26,429 bases of DNA. Source: an uncultured Robinsoniella sp. (GTDB lineage: Bacteria; Bacillota; Clostridia; Lachnospirales; Lachnospiraceae). This document shows, piece by piece, positions 1-7,956 of the stretch. The translations under genes and the position numbers were made by a program. How positions within the stretch are numbered: position 1 is the first letter of the stretch; every line of letters begins with the position of its first letter. Location: contig UQCR01000094.1 in the NCBI GenBank assembly GCA_900539655.1, positions 1 through 26,429 of the forward strand. The letters are read 5' to 3'. The notes under the pieces are model-generated. The model saw only the letters and a program-made list of their open reading frames with translations. It made no database searches and was not told the origin of the DNA.

Positions 1-62
1 ATAATTTATTTCAATTTATATTTATTTTTTATCTTATTGTTTTATTGATTTTAACCCAGAAT

Positions 63-113
63 AAAAAACCTTGAACTGAACACATATAAGAACGTGTCAG
101 CGCAAGGTTTTTA
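63..113 (-). terminator. Intrinsic terminator after phnX
   Basis: On the minus strand an AAAAACCTTG arm pairs with CAAGGTTTTT, with an inner CTGA-CAC / GTG-TCAG stem, and the hairpin runs into a T-rich tail. It sits just past the phnX stop codon and closes the phosphonate operon. The A-rich opposite side means it could also act on plus-strand transcripts. Bases 1-62 are AT-rich and show nothing else. Confidence 0.8.
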
Positions 114-125
114 TTTGCATCTATA

Positions 126-893
126 CTATATTAATTCTAAGATTCCCCGAACATCTTTTATCACACAGTCTGCACCTGCATCTTCATATATTCTGCTTAC
201 CCTGTCCAGTTCCACCTGTTTTTCTTCTTCGGACAACGCCTCGTATTCCTCCTGGGTAAGTGCCATTTCTGAACTTCCTTCCAGTATGCCAACCGTATAT
301 ACTCCGGCATTTTTTCCTTCTTTTATGTCAGATACGGTATCACCCACTTTTATAACGCTTTGAACGGATGAAATTTTAAGCGTCTCCATGTTTTTGAAAA
401 TCATGAAGGGATACGGGCGTCCCATGCTGCCCACAGAATCGGGACTAAACCATGCATCCGGTTCATATCCGGCTTCTTTTGCCTTGTTGGTGACGATATC
501 CATCATAATATCTGTATAACCCGTTGTTGATCCTATTTTGATTCCTTTTTCTCTCAGTTTTTCTATTGTTTCCAGCGCGTAGGGTTTGGGCTGTGCAAAT
601 CCATCCAGGATTCCCAGCAATTTACTTTCGAACAGCTCATAGAGCTTTTCCACATCACTTTCCCGGGATGGCGCCTGATACTGTTCTTCCCATAATTTCT
701 GTATGCGGGGCATCGCAAGCATGGTGCGGATATGATCTCTTTTCAGCATACCCATCGGCTTTCTGACCTCTTCCATTGTAGGTTCGATCCCAAAGTGCCT
801 AAATACTTCCACAAATGCCTGTACCGGTGCAAAACAACCATAGTCTACGGCAGTACCTGCCCAATCTAAAATAACTGCTTCTATCTTATTCAT
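126..893 (-). CDS. phnX: Phosphonoacetaldehyde hydrolase (phosphonatase)
   Basis: A 255-residue HAD-superfamily enzyme that hydrolyses phosphonoacetaldehyde to acetaldehyde and phosphate in the cytoplasm, the second step of AEP degradation. The N-terminus carries the HAD motif I in the phosphonatase form DWAGT (nucleophile Asp10, Asp replaced by Ala at the +2 position as is normal for PhnX). Lys51 in the MGMLKRDHI segment fits the Schiff-base lysine of the cap domain. A GDTVSD segment gives the C-terminal acidic motif, and GVYTVGILEGSSEM is typical of the family. Length is close to the usual 260-270 residues. The ATG at 893 has an AGGAG site about 8 bases upstream. It follows phnW by 35 bases and is the last gene of the operon. 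Function is secure from motifs and the phnW neighbour. Confidence 0.95.
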   Translation of the reverse strand: MNKIEAVILDWAGTAVDYGCFAPVQAFVEVFRHFGIEPTMEEVRKPMGMLKRDHIRTMLAMPRIQKLWEEQYQAPSRESDVEKLYELFESKLLGILDGFAQPKPYALETIEKLREKGIKIGSTTGYTDIMMDIVTNKAKEAGYEPDAWFSPDSVGSMGRPYPFMIFKNMETLKISSVQSVIKVGDTVSDIKEGKNAGVYTVGILEGSSEMALTQEEYEALSEEEKQVELDRVSRIYEDAGADCVIKDVRGILELI

Positions 894-928
894 ATTACGA
901 TCTCCTTTTTCTGTTACTATGGATATTT

Positions 929-2020
929 TTAATGCTGTTCAAAGAAAGCTTCCATAATCTCACATAATTTTTCGATATCTTCTCTGTAAATCTCTCCGAT
1001 GTTTCCAATGCGGAAAGTATCTGCTTCTGTTACTTTCCCAGGATAAATAGCATATCCTCTTTCTTTGATATAGAGATACATTTCCTCAAAGGAAAATTTG
1101 TGGTTATCCGGATAGAAAAAGGTTGTGATAATTGGTCCCTGAAGCGCTCCTCCGATATATGGCTGAACCCCCATTTTATCTAATTTCTCTATTAAAAACC
1201 TGTTATTGTCATAGTAACGTTTGCTTCTTGCTTCAATTCCGCCTTCAGTCTGTAATTCATCCAGCGCTTTTGAAAATGCCAGTACTACATGGGTCGGTGA
1301 TGTAAATCTCCATTTTCCGTCCTTGTTCATCGTTTCCCACTGATCGTATAAATCAAGAGACAAGCTTCTTGCCTTACCCCTGCTTTCCATCAGTTTTTCT
1401 TTCTCAGCTATAATAAAGGAGAATCCCGGAACTCCCTGGATACATTTATTTGCACTGCTCACGATAAAATCAATTCCCCATTCACCTACCGGAATTTCCA
1501 CACCGCCAAAACTGCTCATTGCATCTACGATAAAGGTACGTCCTCTATCTTTTACAACCTTTGCAACTGCCTGGATATCATTTAAGATTCCGGAAGTTGT
1601 TTCGCTGTGTACCATAGACACATGCGTGATCTGAGAATCTGCATCCAGCAGCTCTGCAATTTTTTCAGGGTCCGGAACCTTATCATAATCCTGCTGATAT
1701 AAAGTATAAGGGATTTTTGCGTGTTTGGCAATGTCTCCCATACGTTCCCCATATGCTCCGTTAGATGCAATTAGCAACTTTTCCCCATCACCGATTACAC
1801 TGGTTAGGACAGATTCCACTCCGAAAGTTCCACTTCCCTGCATCAATACTACCGTGTAGTCTTCATCGGAAACATGTGCCAGTTCAAGCAGTTGTTTTCT
1901 GATCTTCATTGTAATCTGTTTGTAATCGTCATCCCAGGTACAGTGGTCAAACATCATTTCCTTTTTCACCGTATCTGTTGTTGTTAATGGTCCCGGGGTT
2001 AATAATTTATAGTTATTCAT
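929..2020 (-). CDS. phnW: 2-aminoethylphosphonate:pyruvate transaminase
   Basis: A 363-residue class-V PLP aminotransferase converting AEP plus pyruvate into phosphonoacetaldehyde plus alanine. The LLTPGPLTTTDTVK opening is characteristic of PhnW. QGSGTFGVES binds the cofactor phosphate region, IVDAMSSFGG holds the Asp (about 166) that contacts the pyridine nitrogen, and SSANKCIQGVPGF holds the PLP lysine (about Lys192). The reading frame opens 15 codons earlier at 2065, but the ATG at 2020 is preferred: it begins the conserved MNNYKLLTPGP and has AAGGAG about 8 bases upstream. No terminator is visible in the 150-base gap after the binding-protein gene, so it is probably cotranscribed with the transporter. 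It hands its product to the adjacent phosphonatase. Confidence 0.95.
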   Translation of the reverse strand: MNNYKLLTPGPLTTTDTVKKEMMFDHCTWDDDYKQITMKIRKQLLELAHVSDEDYTVVLMQGSGTFGVESVLTSVIGDGEKLLIASNGAYGERMGDIAKHAKIPYTLYQQDYDKVPDPEKIAELLDADSQITHVSMVHSETTSGILNDIQAVAKVVKDRGRTFIVDAMSSFGGVEIPVGEWGIDFIVSSANKCIQGVPGFSFIIAEKEKLMESRGKARSLSLDLYDQWETMNKDGKWRFTSPTHVVLAFSKALDELQTEGGIEARSKRYYDNNRFLIEKLDKMGVQPYIGGALQGPIITTFFYPDNHKFSFEEMYLYIKERGYAIYPGKVTEADTFRIGNIGEIYREDIEKLCEIMEAFFEQH

Positions 2021-2170
2021 TTCTATGTATCTCCTTAATATAATTGTTTTATTTTTAGGCTGCATTTAGATCATGTATTAATAATTCATTTCATATTTGC
2101 TTTTGATTGGTCTGATGTTGTGTATAATATTTTGTTTTTAAATTTCAGGAAGATGCGGTTATATTTTTCT

Positions 2171-3163
2171 TTATTTCGCTTTACAGCTTTCTGATAATTC
2201 CTGATGTTTCTTTAATACATCCACGGTCAATGCCTCTTCATATATTTTTGGATTTCCAGACATATTTTCACTATCAGCCGTTTCCCCCTCATAAATAGGA
2301 ATCGGATATGTCTGAATTAATTCGGCTCTGCCTTTATTAATAATGCAGTCAGCCATCTCCATTGCCATTTCGTTTGTTTTATCGCCCTTATCAATTACTG
2401 CAACTGATTCCGTCAGAGAAAAGTTACCTTCTTCCGGATCTACAAAATCAACAGGAAGTCCGCTTTTTTTATCTGCCACTGCCTGGTGTCTCAAACCAAA
2501 TCCAATGGCTACTTCACCTGCACGCACTTTTTTAATAGGTCCTGAGCCGGAGTCTTCAATATGAGGTCCTGCATTTTCGTAAATCTTTGTGAGAACATCT
2601 TTTGCCCCATCCTCACCATATGCCGACACTAACGCCTGAATCAGCAGCCATGCTGTGGAAGATGACGTGATATCCGTTACAGAAACCATATCTTTATACT
2701 GGGGATCTGCAAGGTCCTTTAAGGACTTCGGCATCGGAAGGTTCTTCTCTTTCATCAGTTCCGTGTTGACGATGATCGCACCTTCCTGGGCTGTAATAGG
2801 TGTATAATAGGATGGATACTCGGTTACTGTTTTATGGTCAAACGTCAGATCTTTGAACATGCTGTTTTGCTGCTGAGCACTGTCAATATAGAAAGAACTC
2901 ATGGTTACCAGATCTGCTTCTATATTCGTTCCTTCTGCCAGAAGCTTTCCACCCAGTTCGGATGTTCCAAATGACTGCAGTATGTATTTGTCTTTAAATC
3001 CATTGTTATCCAGTGCATTTTTCATGGCTGTCATAGCCTCATCATCTGCATTAGAGTAAATAATTACCTGATCATTTTTTTTACCGCACCCTGCCATCAA
3101 AGTGCCTGATGCCAGTATAACTCCTGCCATAAGTGCAGCTGTTGCTCTTTTCCATCTTTTCAT
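2171..3163 (-). CDS. ABC transporter substrate-binding lipoprotein, probable AEP-binding
   Basis: A 330-residue extracytoplasmic solute-binding protein. The signal peptide (KRWKRATAALMAGVILASGTLMAGC) ends in a lipobox with lipidated Cys26, so it should be tethered to the outer membrane face. The body resembles the family-1 binding proteins related to iron(III) binders and the phosphonate-locus proteins (PhnS2 type). The start at 3163 is chosen over the open frame from 3229 because it gives a proper signal peptide and an AAAGGAG site; the longer frame would overlap the permease gene. It lies 4 bases after the permease stop. The sequence alone cannot separate iron from AEP as ligand; the downstream phnW and phnX decide for AEP. 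Confidence 0.85.
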   Translation of the reverse strand: MKRWKRATAALMAGVILASGTLMAGCGKKNDQVIIYSNADDEAMTAMKNALDNNGFKDKYILQSFGTSELGGKLLAEGTNIEADLVTMSSFYIDSAQQQNSMFKDLTFDHKTVTEYPSYYTPITAQEGAIIVNTELMKEKNLPMPKSLKDLADPQYKDMVSVTDITSSSTAWLLIQALVSAYGEDGAKDVLTKIYENAGPHIEDSGSGPIKKVRAGEVAIGFGLRHQAVADKKSGLPVDFVDPEEGNFSLTESVAVIDKGDKTNEMAMEMADCIINKGRAELIQTYPIPIYEGETADSENMSGNPKIYEEALTVDVLKKHQELSESCKAK

Positions 3164-3167
3164 AATA

Positions 3168-4799
3168 TTATTCTCCTTTTGAATTTCTTTGTTTGCGATT
3201 TGCAAGCCATTTAAACAAGATTTTTCCAACGATATTGGTAAATAAAATTAACAGCGATAACACAAAGATTTCATTAAATTTTGCATAGTGCTGTAATTCT
3301 TTGATTTTGGTGGTGATAACCATCGTCCGGGCTCCTGCAATAAAAATCACCGCACTGATTGTCACCATGGCATTAATAAAATAGTAACTGAATACTTCCA
3401 GTATTGTGGAAACTGCATTGGGGGTTACAATCCGGATGACCGTTTTAATCCAGCTATCCCCCATGAGTTTTGCAGTTGTTTCCCAGGATGCATTCATTTT
3501 TGCCAGAGAATTTTTCATCATTAAATAGGGTGTAGAGAAGAAATGAACGATGTTACATATAACAATGATAAAAAATGTATTCTGCAGGCTGCTTCCTGAA
3601 AAAGCAAACAGGAATGCAAGGCCCAAAACCATCCCGGGAATAGTATTTGTAATGAGGGCAATGCTCTCGATTACGCTTTTTAATTTGCTGTTCATTGTAC
3701 TTCTGGCTGTAACCAGGGCAGCTCCATAGGCAGTCAGCGTTCCGCAGACTGCTGTAATTACAGCTACAAATAACGAATTCGTATATACATTCGACAGATT
3801 TGGATCTGACAGAACATTCTGAATGTTTTTCAACGTAAATTGTATATTGTAAGGCCATTCTTCCACAAATGGTATAATAAAGATTACCAGGAAAACAGAT
3901 ACAATACAGAGCATAAAGATTCCACTGAAAATGCCGCATGCTGCATCCCTCTTTCTGTTTCTTTTAATCTCTATTGCCGATATTTTATTGTATCTCACAT
4001 TGTATTTTTCCAGATAATGCAGCACCAGGATACTGACAATGGAAGGGATCAGCATTACTACCGCCACGACTGCCCCCTTGTTAAAGTCCGGTATGCTTCC
4101 AAGCATCTGGTTATAAAGCACACTTGCTATTACATCAAATTCTCCGCCTACCGATGCCGGTATACCGAAATCCGTAAAGCACAGAAAAAACGACTGGATA
4201 AAGGATGCCGCCAAAGTCCCAAGCAATGGCCTCACAACCGTAATCCAAAAGGTTGACAGTCCATTGTCTCCCATGATTCTGGAAACGATCATATATTTTT
4301 TATCAATAAATTTCATGGTATTATCGATCAGCATAAAGGAAATGGGCAGGGTGTATATCACATAACCCAGCAGCAGTCCGTTAAAACCATATATCTCAAA
4401 CAGCTGTGTTCCAAATAGTTTTGTGAAAAGTCCCTGTTTGCCAAATGAATAGATGATGGCAAATCCGTATGTAATCGTAGGCAGCAGCATTGGGAGGACC
4501 GCTACACCTCTTATTATTTTCTTATAGAACTGTGCAATGTTTGTATAATGAATGGTATATGCCATAAAAAATGCCAGCAGCGTCGTTACAAAGGCGCTGA
4601 CTCCCGCAATTAAAAAGCTGTTACCTACGGCCTTTCCGAATCCCCTGCCTGTAAATACCGCCTTATAATATTCCAGGCTTATACCGGAACCGCCCAGAAT
4701 GGACTTTAATAAAAGCTGTACCACCGGCACTGCCAGAAATATCAGAAAAAGCAGCGCCAGCAAAATAAATACAACTTTAACTTCTCTATTTTTCTTCAT
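3168..4799 (-). CDS. ABC transporter permease, fused double permease, probable AEP uptake
   Basis: A 543-residue polytopic membrane protein with two binding-protein-dependent permease halves in one chain. About a dozen hydrophobic segments are visible, from FILLALLFLIFLAVPVVQLLL at the N-terminus to the LLILFTNIVGKILF segment near the C-terminus. Each half has an EAA-type cytoplasmic loop: around ASRIMGDNGLSTFWITVVRPLL-like residues in the first and AKLMGDSWIKTVIRIVTPN in the second. This is the single-chain arrangement seen in the PhnU2 and iron(III) permease families, so one polypeptide forms the whole channel with no second permease gene. It starts 4 bases after the ATPase stop with only a weak GGG-rich ribosome site, so translation is probably coupled. 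It ends in hydrophilic KQRNSKGE. Confidence 0.88.
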   Translation of the reverse strand: MKKNREVKVVFILLALLFLIFLAVPVVQLLLKSILGGSGISLEYYKAVFTGRGFGKAVGNSFLIAGVSAFVTTLLAFFMAYTIHYTNIAQFYKKIIRGVAVLPMLLPTITYGFAIIYSFGKQGLFTKLFGTQLFEIYGFNGLLLGYVIYTLPISFMLIDNTMKFIDKKYMIVSRIMGDNGLSTFWITVVRPLLGTLAASFIQSFFLCFTDFGIPASVGGEFDVIASVLYNQMLGSIPDFNKGAVVAVVMLIPSIVSILVLHYLEKYNVRYNKISAIEIKRNRKRDAACGIFSGIFMLCIVSVFLVIFIIPFVEEWPYNIQFTLKNIQNVLSDPNLSNVYTNSLFVAVITAVCGTLTAYGAALVTARSTMNSKLKSVIESIALITNTIPGMVLGLAFLFAFSGSSLQNTFFIIVICNIVHFFSTPYLMMKNSLAKMNASWETTAKLMGDSWIKTVIRIVTPNAVSTILEVFSYYFINAMVTISAVIFIAGARTMVITTKIKELQHYAKFNEIFVLSLLILFTNIVGKILFKWLANRKQRNSKGE

Positions 4800-4803
4800 A
4801 ACC

Positions 4804-5580
4804 CTATACCGCCTGTGAAACGAAATTGTTTTTTCCCGGCATTTGGAATAAAGTAAAAATATTATTTCTCTTAATTTCTAACTGATTCAATATGAAGTTT
4901 TTTACAAAGTCATTTTCCGGTTTCTGAATAATATCTTCCGGCTTACCATACTGGGATATGCCGCCTTCATTCACAATCAATACCCGGTCTGATAAAGTCA
5001 GGGCTTCTTCCGGGTCATGAGTGACAATAATCGTTGTGAGATGGTATTCTTTTGCAATGGTTTTGATCCGTTCCTTTATGGACTCTTTAATTACCCCGTC
5101 TAAGGCACTCAGCGGCTCATCAAGCAGCAGAATCTTAGGTTTCATAACCATAGTCCTTGCCAGCGCTACTCTTTGTTTCTGACCGCCTGAGAGCTGGTCA
5201 ATCTTCTTTGAGAGATGCTCCCTTAATCCCAGCAGATCGATTAATTCTTCCACCTCATTCTTAGAAGCGATCAGCGGTTTATTTTTTAAGCCGTATGTAA
5301 TGTTCTTATATACATTCAGGTTTGGGAACAGCGCATAATCCTGAAATACAATATTGAATCCACGTTCCTCCATTGGCACATAGGTAATATCCACATCATT
5401 AAAAATAATTCTTCCGTTATCTACATCGGTTATTCCCAGAATTAAATTTAAAAGCGTTGTTTTTCCGCATCCGGATGGTCCCAGAATTGAAACAATCTGT
5501 CCATCTTCTATTTCTAAACTGATATCCTTCAAAATACTGACTCCATCATAGGATTTATTTACCTGATCTAATTTTAGCAT
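4804..5580 (-). CDS. ABC transporter ATP-binding protein, probable AEP uptake
   Basis: A 258-residue ABC ATPase energising the adjacent permease. Walker A is GPSGCGKTT (residues 34-42), the Q-loop Gln is 80 in VFQDYALFP, the signature is LSGGQKQR (130-137), Walker B is ILLLDEP (about 150-156), the D-loop is SALD and the switch His is 188 in VTHDPEEA. It is roughly 100 residues shorter than typical PhnT/FbpC/PotA-type subunits: the chain stops shortly after the nucleotide-binding domain, so the C-terminal TOBE-type regulatory domain is missing. The ATG at 5580 has AAAGGAG about 8 bases upstream. It is the first gene of the five-gene operon. Confidence 0.9.
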   Translation of the reverse strand: MLKLDQVNKSYDGVSILKDISLEIEDGQIVSILGPSGCGKTTLLNLILGITDVDNGRIIFNDVDITYVPMEERGFNIVFQDYALFPNLNVYKNITYGLKNKPLIASKNEVEELIDLLGLREHLSKKIDQLSGGQKQRVALARTMVMKPKILLLDEPLSALDGVIKESIKERIKTIAKEYHLTTIIVTHDPEEALTLSDRVLIVNEGGISQYGKPEDIIQKPENDFVKNFILNQLEIKRNNIFTLFQMPGKNNFVSQAV

Positions 5581-5627
5581 TACAATACTCCTTTACTTTT
5601 CAACACTGTTTTCCTTTGAACATCGCC

Positions 5628-5656
5628 ATTATAGCAATGCCCTCTCCAAATAACAA
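5628..5656 (-). promoter_or_regulatory. Sigma-A-type promoter of the AEP uptake operon
   Basis: Reading the minus strand, TTGTTA (5656-5651) is followed by exactly 17 bases and a perfect TATAAT (5633-5628). Transcription would begin near 5621, leaving a leader of about 40 bases with the AAAGGAG site before the ATG at 5580. Confidence 0.6.
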
Positions 5657-5701
5657 TAAAATCCAGTTCAATTCTTTGTAAAGTTATTGTAAAATAGGCA
5701 C

Positions 5702-5755
5702 AAAAAAAGAACTGTAACCTTGTAGTTTTTCTACAAAAATCACAGTTCCTTTTTT
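5702..5755 (-). terminator. Hairpin terminator after the RpiR regulator gene, with operator-like apex
   Basis: On the minus strand GAACTGT pairs with ACAGTTC, a second stem TTGTAG/CTACAA closes the apex over an AAAAA loop, and seven T residues follow. It lies between the regulator gene and the transport operon. The A-rich and T-rich flanks also allow termination in the other direction. The apex stem is identical to the palindrome upstream of the regulator gene, so this element may have two functions. Confidence 0.7.
5720..5736. promoter_or_regulatory. Candidate RpiR-type operator, copy 1 (AEP operon side)
   Basis: A perfect interrupted palindrome, TTGTAG-TTTTT-CTACAA. The identical 17-bp sequence, in reverse orientation, occurs at 6811-6827 upstream of the regulator gene. 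It sits about 64 bp upstream of the proposed -35 of the transport operon. Binding by the neighbouring RpiR-family protein is inferred from the shared site and gene context. Confidence 0.55.
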
Positions 5756-5842
5756 ATGCTTCACAATCCAGCCTGCACACCGTAAAATCTATTTTAAGTA
5801 ATCTTCACAAATCCATTCGAGCAAGTTTCAAAGAAATTACAT

Positions 5843-6721
5843 TTATGCATCATATGCCTTATCTCTTATAATGCGCCCGCTCTTATCCAGCTGTCTGGAA
5901 TATTTATCATAATCGCTTAAAATAATCCCAAGATAGATCATATCCACTAATGCCAGCTGGGAAGCCCTGGAAAAAATGGCATCTCCGTACAGCAGCTGAT
6001 CATGGGTGGTACACAGTGTAATATCCGCATATTTACTGATCAGTGCATTTTCAAAGTTTGTAATGACGATAGTCTTTGCCCCGCTTTTTTTGGCGATCCG
6101 CATAACATCAACCGTATCTTTGGAGCAGCCTGAATAGGAAATGCCGATTGCCACATCCTTTTCTGTTAAGTTGCTGGCGCAGATTCTCTGCAGGTAATAG
6201 TCGTTAAAGCTGCGGCATTTTAACCCCAGATATAGTAACTTTGTATACAGGTCACTGACGGTAGTCCCTGAATTTTCCACACCATAGACATCAATTACGT
6301 CCGCTTTGGCTATGAGTTCCACTACCTGGCTATATTTGGCGGTAGATATGCATTTCAGGGTATTTTCCATCACTTTGATCGTGGTAGCGATGGTTTTCGC
6401 CGGAACCTTATCTACAGAATCAGCCGCATTCAGCCGATATCCGTACATAGCTGAAATTCCGTCTGACGGTTCCTTTACGTCCTGTGCCATCTCTTCCACA
6501 ACGGCATATTTAAACTCCCGAAAACCATGAAATCCCAAAGCTTTTACAAAACGCAGAATCGTAGGCTGGCTTACCCCTGCATTTTTAGACAAATCCGTAA
6601 GCGACATTTTACCAACCCGGTTTAATGACCCTAATACATAATCTGCCGTCCGCTTTTCTGATGTCCGCAATGATGCATATACTTCTTCGATACGAAAACT
6701 GATTGTTTCTTCCAAACGCAT
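5843..6721 (-). CDS. MurR/RpiR-family transcriptional regulator, probable regulator of the AEP operon
   Basis: A 292-residue protein with the two-domain RpiR layout. Residues 1 to about 77 form the helix-turn-helix domain (SEKRTADYVLGS, then MSLTDLSKNAGVSQPTILRFVKALGFHGFREFK). Residues about 105-250 form a SIS phosphosugar-binding domain (VIDVYGVENSGTTVSDLYTKLLYLG, DVAIGISYSGCSKDTVDVMRIAKKSGAKTIVITN). RpiR regulators usually sense phosphorylated sugars or amino sugars through SIS; here a phosphonate intermediate could be the ligand, but that is inference. The start at 6721 is preceded by a GGAAG/AAGGA-type site. It is separated from the transport operon by a terminator and has its own upstream region with the shared palindrome, suggesting autoregulation. 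Confidence 0.9.
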   Translation of the reverse strand: MRLEETISFRIEEVYASLRTSEKRTADYVLGSLNRVGKMSLTDLSKNAGVSQPTILRFVKALGFHGFREFKYAVVEEMAQDVKEPSDGISAMYGYRLNAADSVDKVPAKTIATTIKVMENTLKCISTAKYSQVVELIAKADVIDVYGVENSGTTVSDLYTKLLYLGLKCRSFNDYYLQRICASNLTEKDVAIGISYSGCSKDTVDVMRIAKKSGAKTIVITNFENALISKYADITLCTTHDQLLYGDAIFSRASQLALVDMIYLGIILSDYDKYSRQLDKSGRIIRDKAYDA

Positions 6722-6810
6722 ACTTCCATCCTTCTTCCTGGAGCGTGTTTAAAAAATCGTCTTTTGACAACTGTACGTCACTATACGCTCTTGATCTTAA
6801 ATTTCACACC

Positions 6811-6827
6811 TTGTAGAAAAACTACAA
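6811..6827. promoter_or_regulatory. Candidate RpiR-type operator, copy 2 (upstream of the regulator gene)
   Basis: TTGTAG-AAAAA-CTACAA, the exact reverse complement of the palindrome at 5720-5736. Here no T-tail or outer stem makes it a terminator, which favours a DNA-binding site. It lies about 90 bp upstream of the regulator start codon. The rest of 6722-7110 (nearly 390 bp) holds no gene I can support; a short minus-strand open frame there starts with TTG, lacks a ribosome site and was rejected. Confidence 0.55.
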
Positions 6828-7112
6828 TATTCAGTGGTGTTGCATACTCAAATAAATTTTCCTGCCTGTCTGTATTTTACATGAATCCATGGAAATGTTG
6901 TGTAAAATCTTTGTAAAATCTGCTTCCTGTCCTGTTTTGATCCGTATATTCAGGGTTTCATACAGATTTGTCCTGCTGAACCAGTGTTCCATCCAGACAG
7001 TAATGATAGTGACAGTGCTGAATATTTTGTCAGTCTGCAAGGCGAAGGATGAAGCACAAGGCTTTTAATTTAAAAAGTATCCCTTCATTTCTCCTGGTAC
7101 ATCCCTGAATTT

Positions 7113-7141
7113 TTATCAAAAGCTATATTTTCTCATATAAT
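7113..7141 (+). promoter_or_regulatory. Promoter of the plus-strand DUF4163/DUF3298 gene
   Basis: TTATCA (7113-7118), 17 bases, then a perfect TATAAT (7136-7141). Transcription would start near 7148, giving a leader of under 20 bases before the ATG at 7166, with only a weak GAGTTGG ribosome site. Confidence 0.5.
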
Positions 7142-7165
7142 AGAAAAAACGAATGAGTTGGCAAT

Positions 7166-7837
7166 ATGGTTACTGTGGAAGATTTTTTACTGGAAGATAC
7201 CATGTATTTTGAAAATACCCCAGTTCTTTCTTATACAATTAATTACCCGCAGCTAAAAGACGGCTGCAACGCTGAGGCTCTCAAAAAGATTAATAAGTAT
7301 TATGTAACAAGGGCAAGCGTCTATGAAAATGAATGCCGCACCAATCTGTTTAAGGAATCCTCTATGCAGTTGCAGTACACAAAGGAGCACGGATATCCTT
7401 TTCTTCCGGATGAGGTTGATATCCGGTATAAAGTAACTTTTAATGAGGACTGTATTCTGAGTCTGTATTTTGACCATTATATGTTTACCGGCGGCGCCCA
7501 CGGCTCTACAAGGCGCTACTCAAACACCTGGAACTTAAACACCGGCCATCTGATCCGCCTAAAGGATTTCTTTGAGCCGGGAAGCGATTACAAAAGCTAT
7601 GTTCGTAACCGGATCAACGAAATGATCAGCAAGCAGCTGGAAAGTTCTGTTTCCCATCCGGATTATTTTAAAAATCATGAGCAGAATGTATCTATCTCTT
7701 TTTCTCCCGATAACTTTTATTTGACACCGGAAGGAATTGTAATCTATTTTCAGCAATATGATATTGCGCCCTATTCCAGTGGTATTATCGAATTTACCAT
7801 TCCTTATGAAGAAGGGATGAAGTTTTGGGAGAAATGA
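7166..7837 (+). CDS. RsiV/PdaC-like domain protein (DUF4163/DUF3298 type)
   Basis: A 223-residue protein and the only full-length plus-strand gene here. The N-terminal part (YFENTPVLSYTINYPQL, about 14-30) and KVTFNEDCILSLYFDHYMFTGGAHGSTRRYSNTWNLNTGHLIRLKDFF fit DUF4163. The C-terminal YLTPEGIVIYFQQYDIAPYSSGIIEFTIPYEE fits DUF3298. This pair occurs in the extracytoplasmic part of anti-sigma factor RsiV and next to the deacetylase domain of PdaC. In this copy there is no signal peptide, no membrane helix and no enzymatic domain, so it appears to be a free-standing cytoplasmic version. No function can be assigned. It converges on the ASST gene at 7957. Confidence 0.75.
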   Translation: MVTVEDFLLEDTMYFENTPVLSYTINYPQLKDGCNAEALKKINKYYVTRASVYENECRTNLFKESSMQLQYTKEHGYPFLPDEVDIRYKVTFNEDCILSLYFDHYMFTGGAHGSTRRYSNTWNLNTGHLIRLKDFFEPGSDYKSYVRNRINEMISKQLESSVSHPDYFKNHEQNVSISFSPDNFYLTPEGIVIYFQQYDIAPYSSGIIEFTIPYEEGMKFWEK

Positions 7838-7840
7838 TAA

Positions 7841-7871
7841 AAACTGCCGTATCATGATGAATACGGCAGTT
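7841..7871. terminator. Terminator between convergent genes
   Basis: Perfect inverted repeat AACTGCCGTAT / ATACGGCAGTT with an 8-base loop. On the minus strand it is followed by TTTTTAT, making a good intrinsic terminator for the ASST unit ending at 7957. On the plus strand it follows the stop codon at 7837 by 4 bases, with a later T-run at 7883-7888, so it probably serves both directions. Confidence 0.75.
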
Positions 7872-7956
7872 AGTAACTCAACTTTTTTCAAACATACATC
7901 CTATGAATAGCGCAAGAAGGCTTATGCTACTCCTAAATTAATCGTATGAAAACAAA

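Noticed and set aside
3553..4256. Additional open frames on both strands within the permease gene
   Set aside because: They overlap a conserved membrane permease, and their translations show no domain, signal or ribosome-site support.
5720..6827. The two identical palindromes as ends of a small mobile element
   Set aside because: They are self-palindromic 17-mers, not terminal inverted repeats of a longer sequence; no transposase or target duplication is seen and the enclosed gene is a regulator.
6831..7040. Minus-strand open frame of 69 codons in the gap upstream of the RpiR gene
   Set aside because: It begins with TTG, has no ribosome-binding site, an in-frame stop lies only a few codons upstream, and the product matches nothing I recognise with confidence. 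It could be a gene remnant but cannot be supported.
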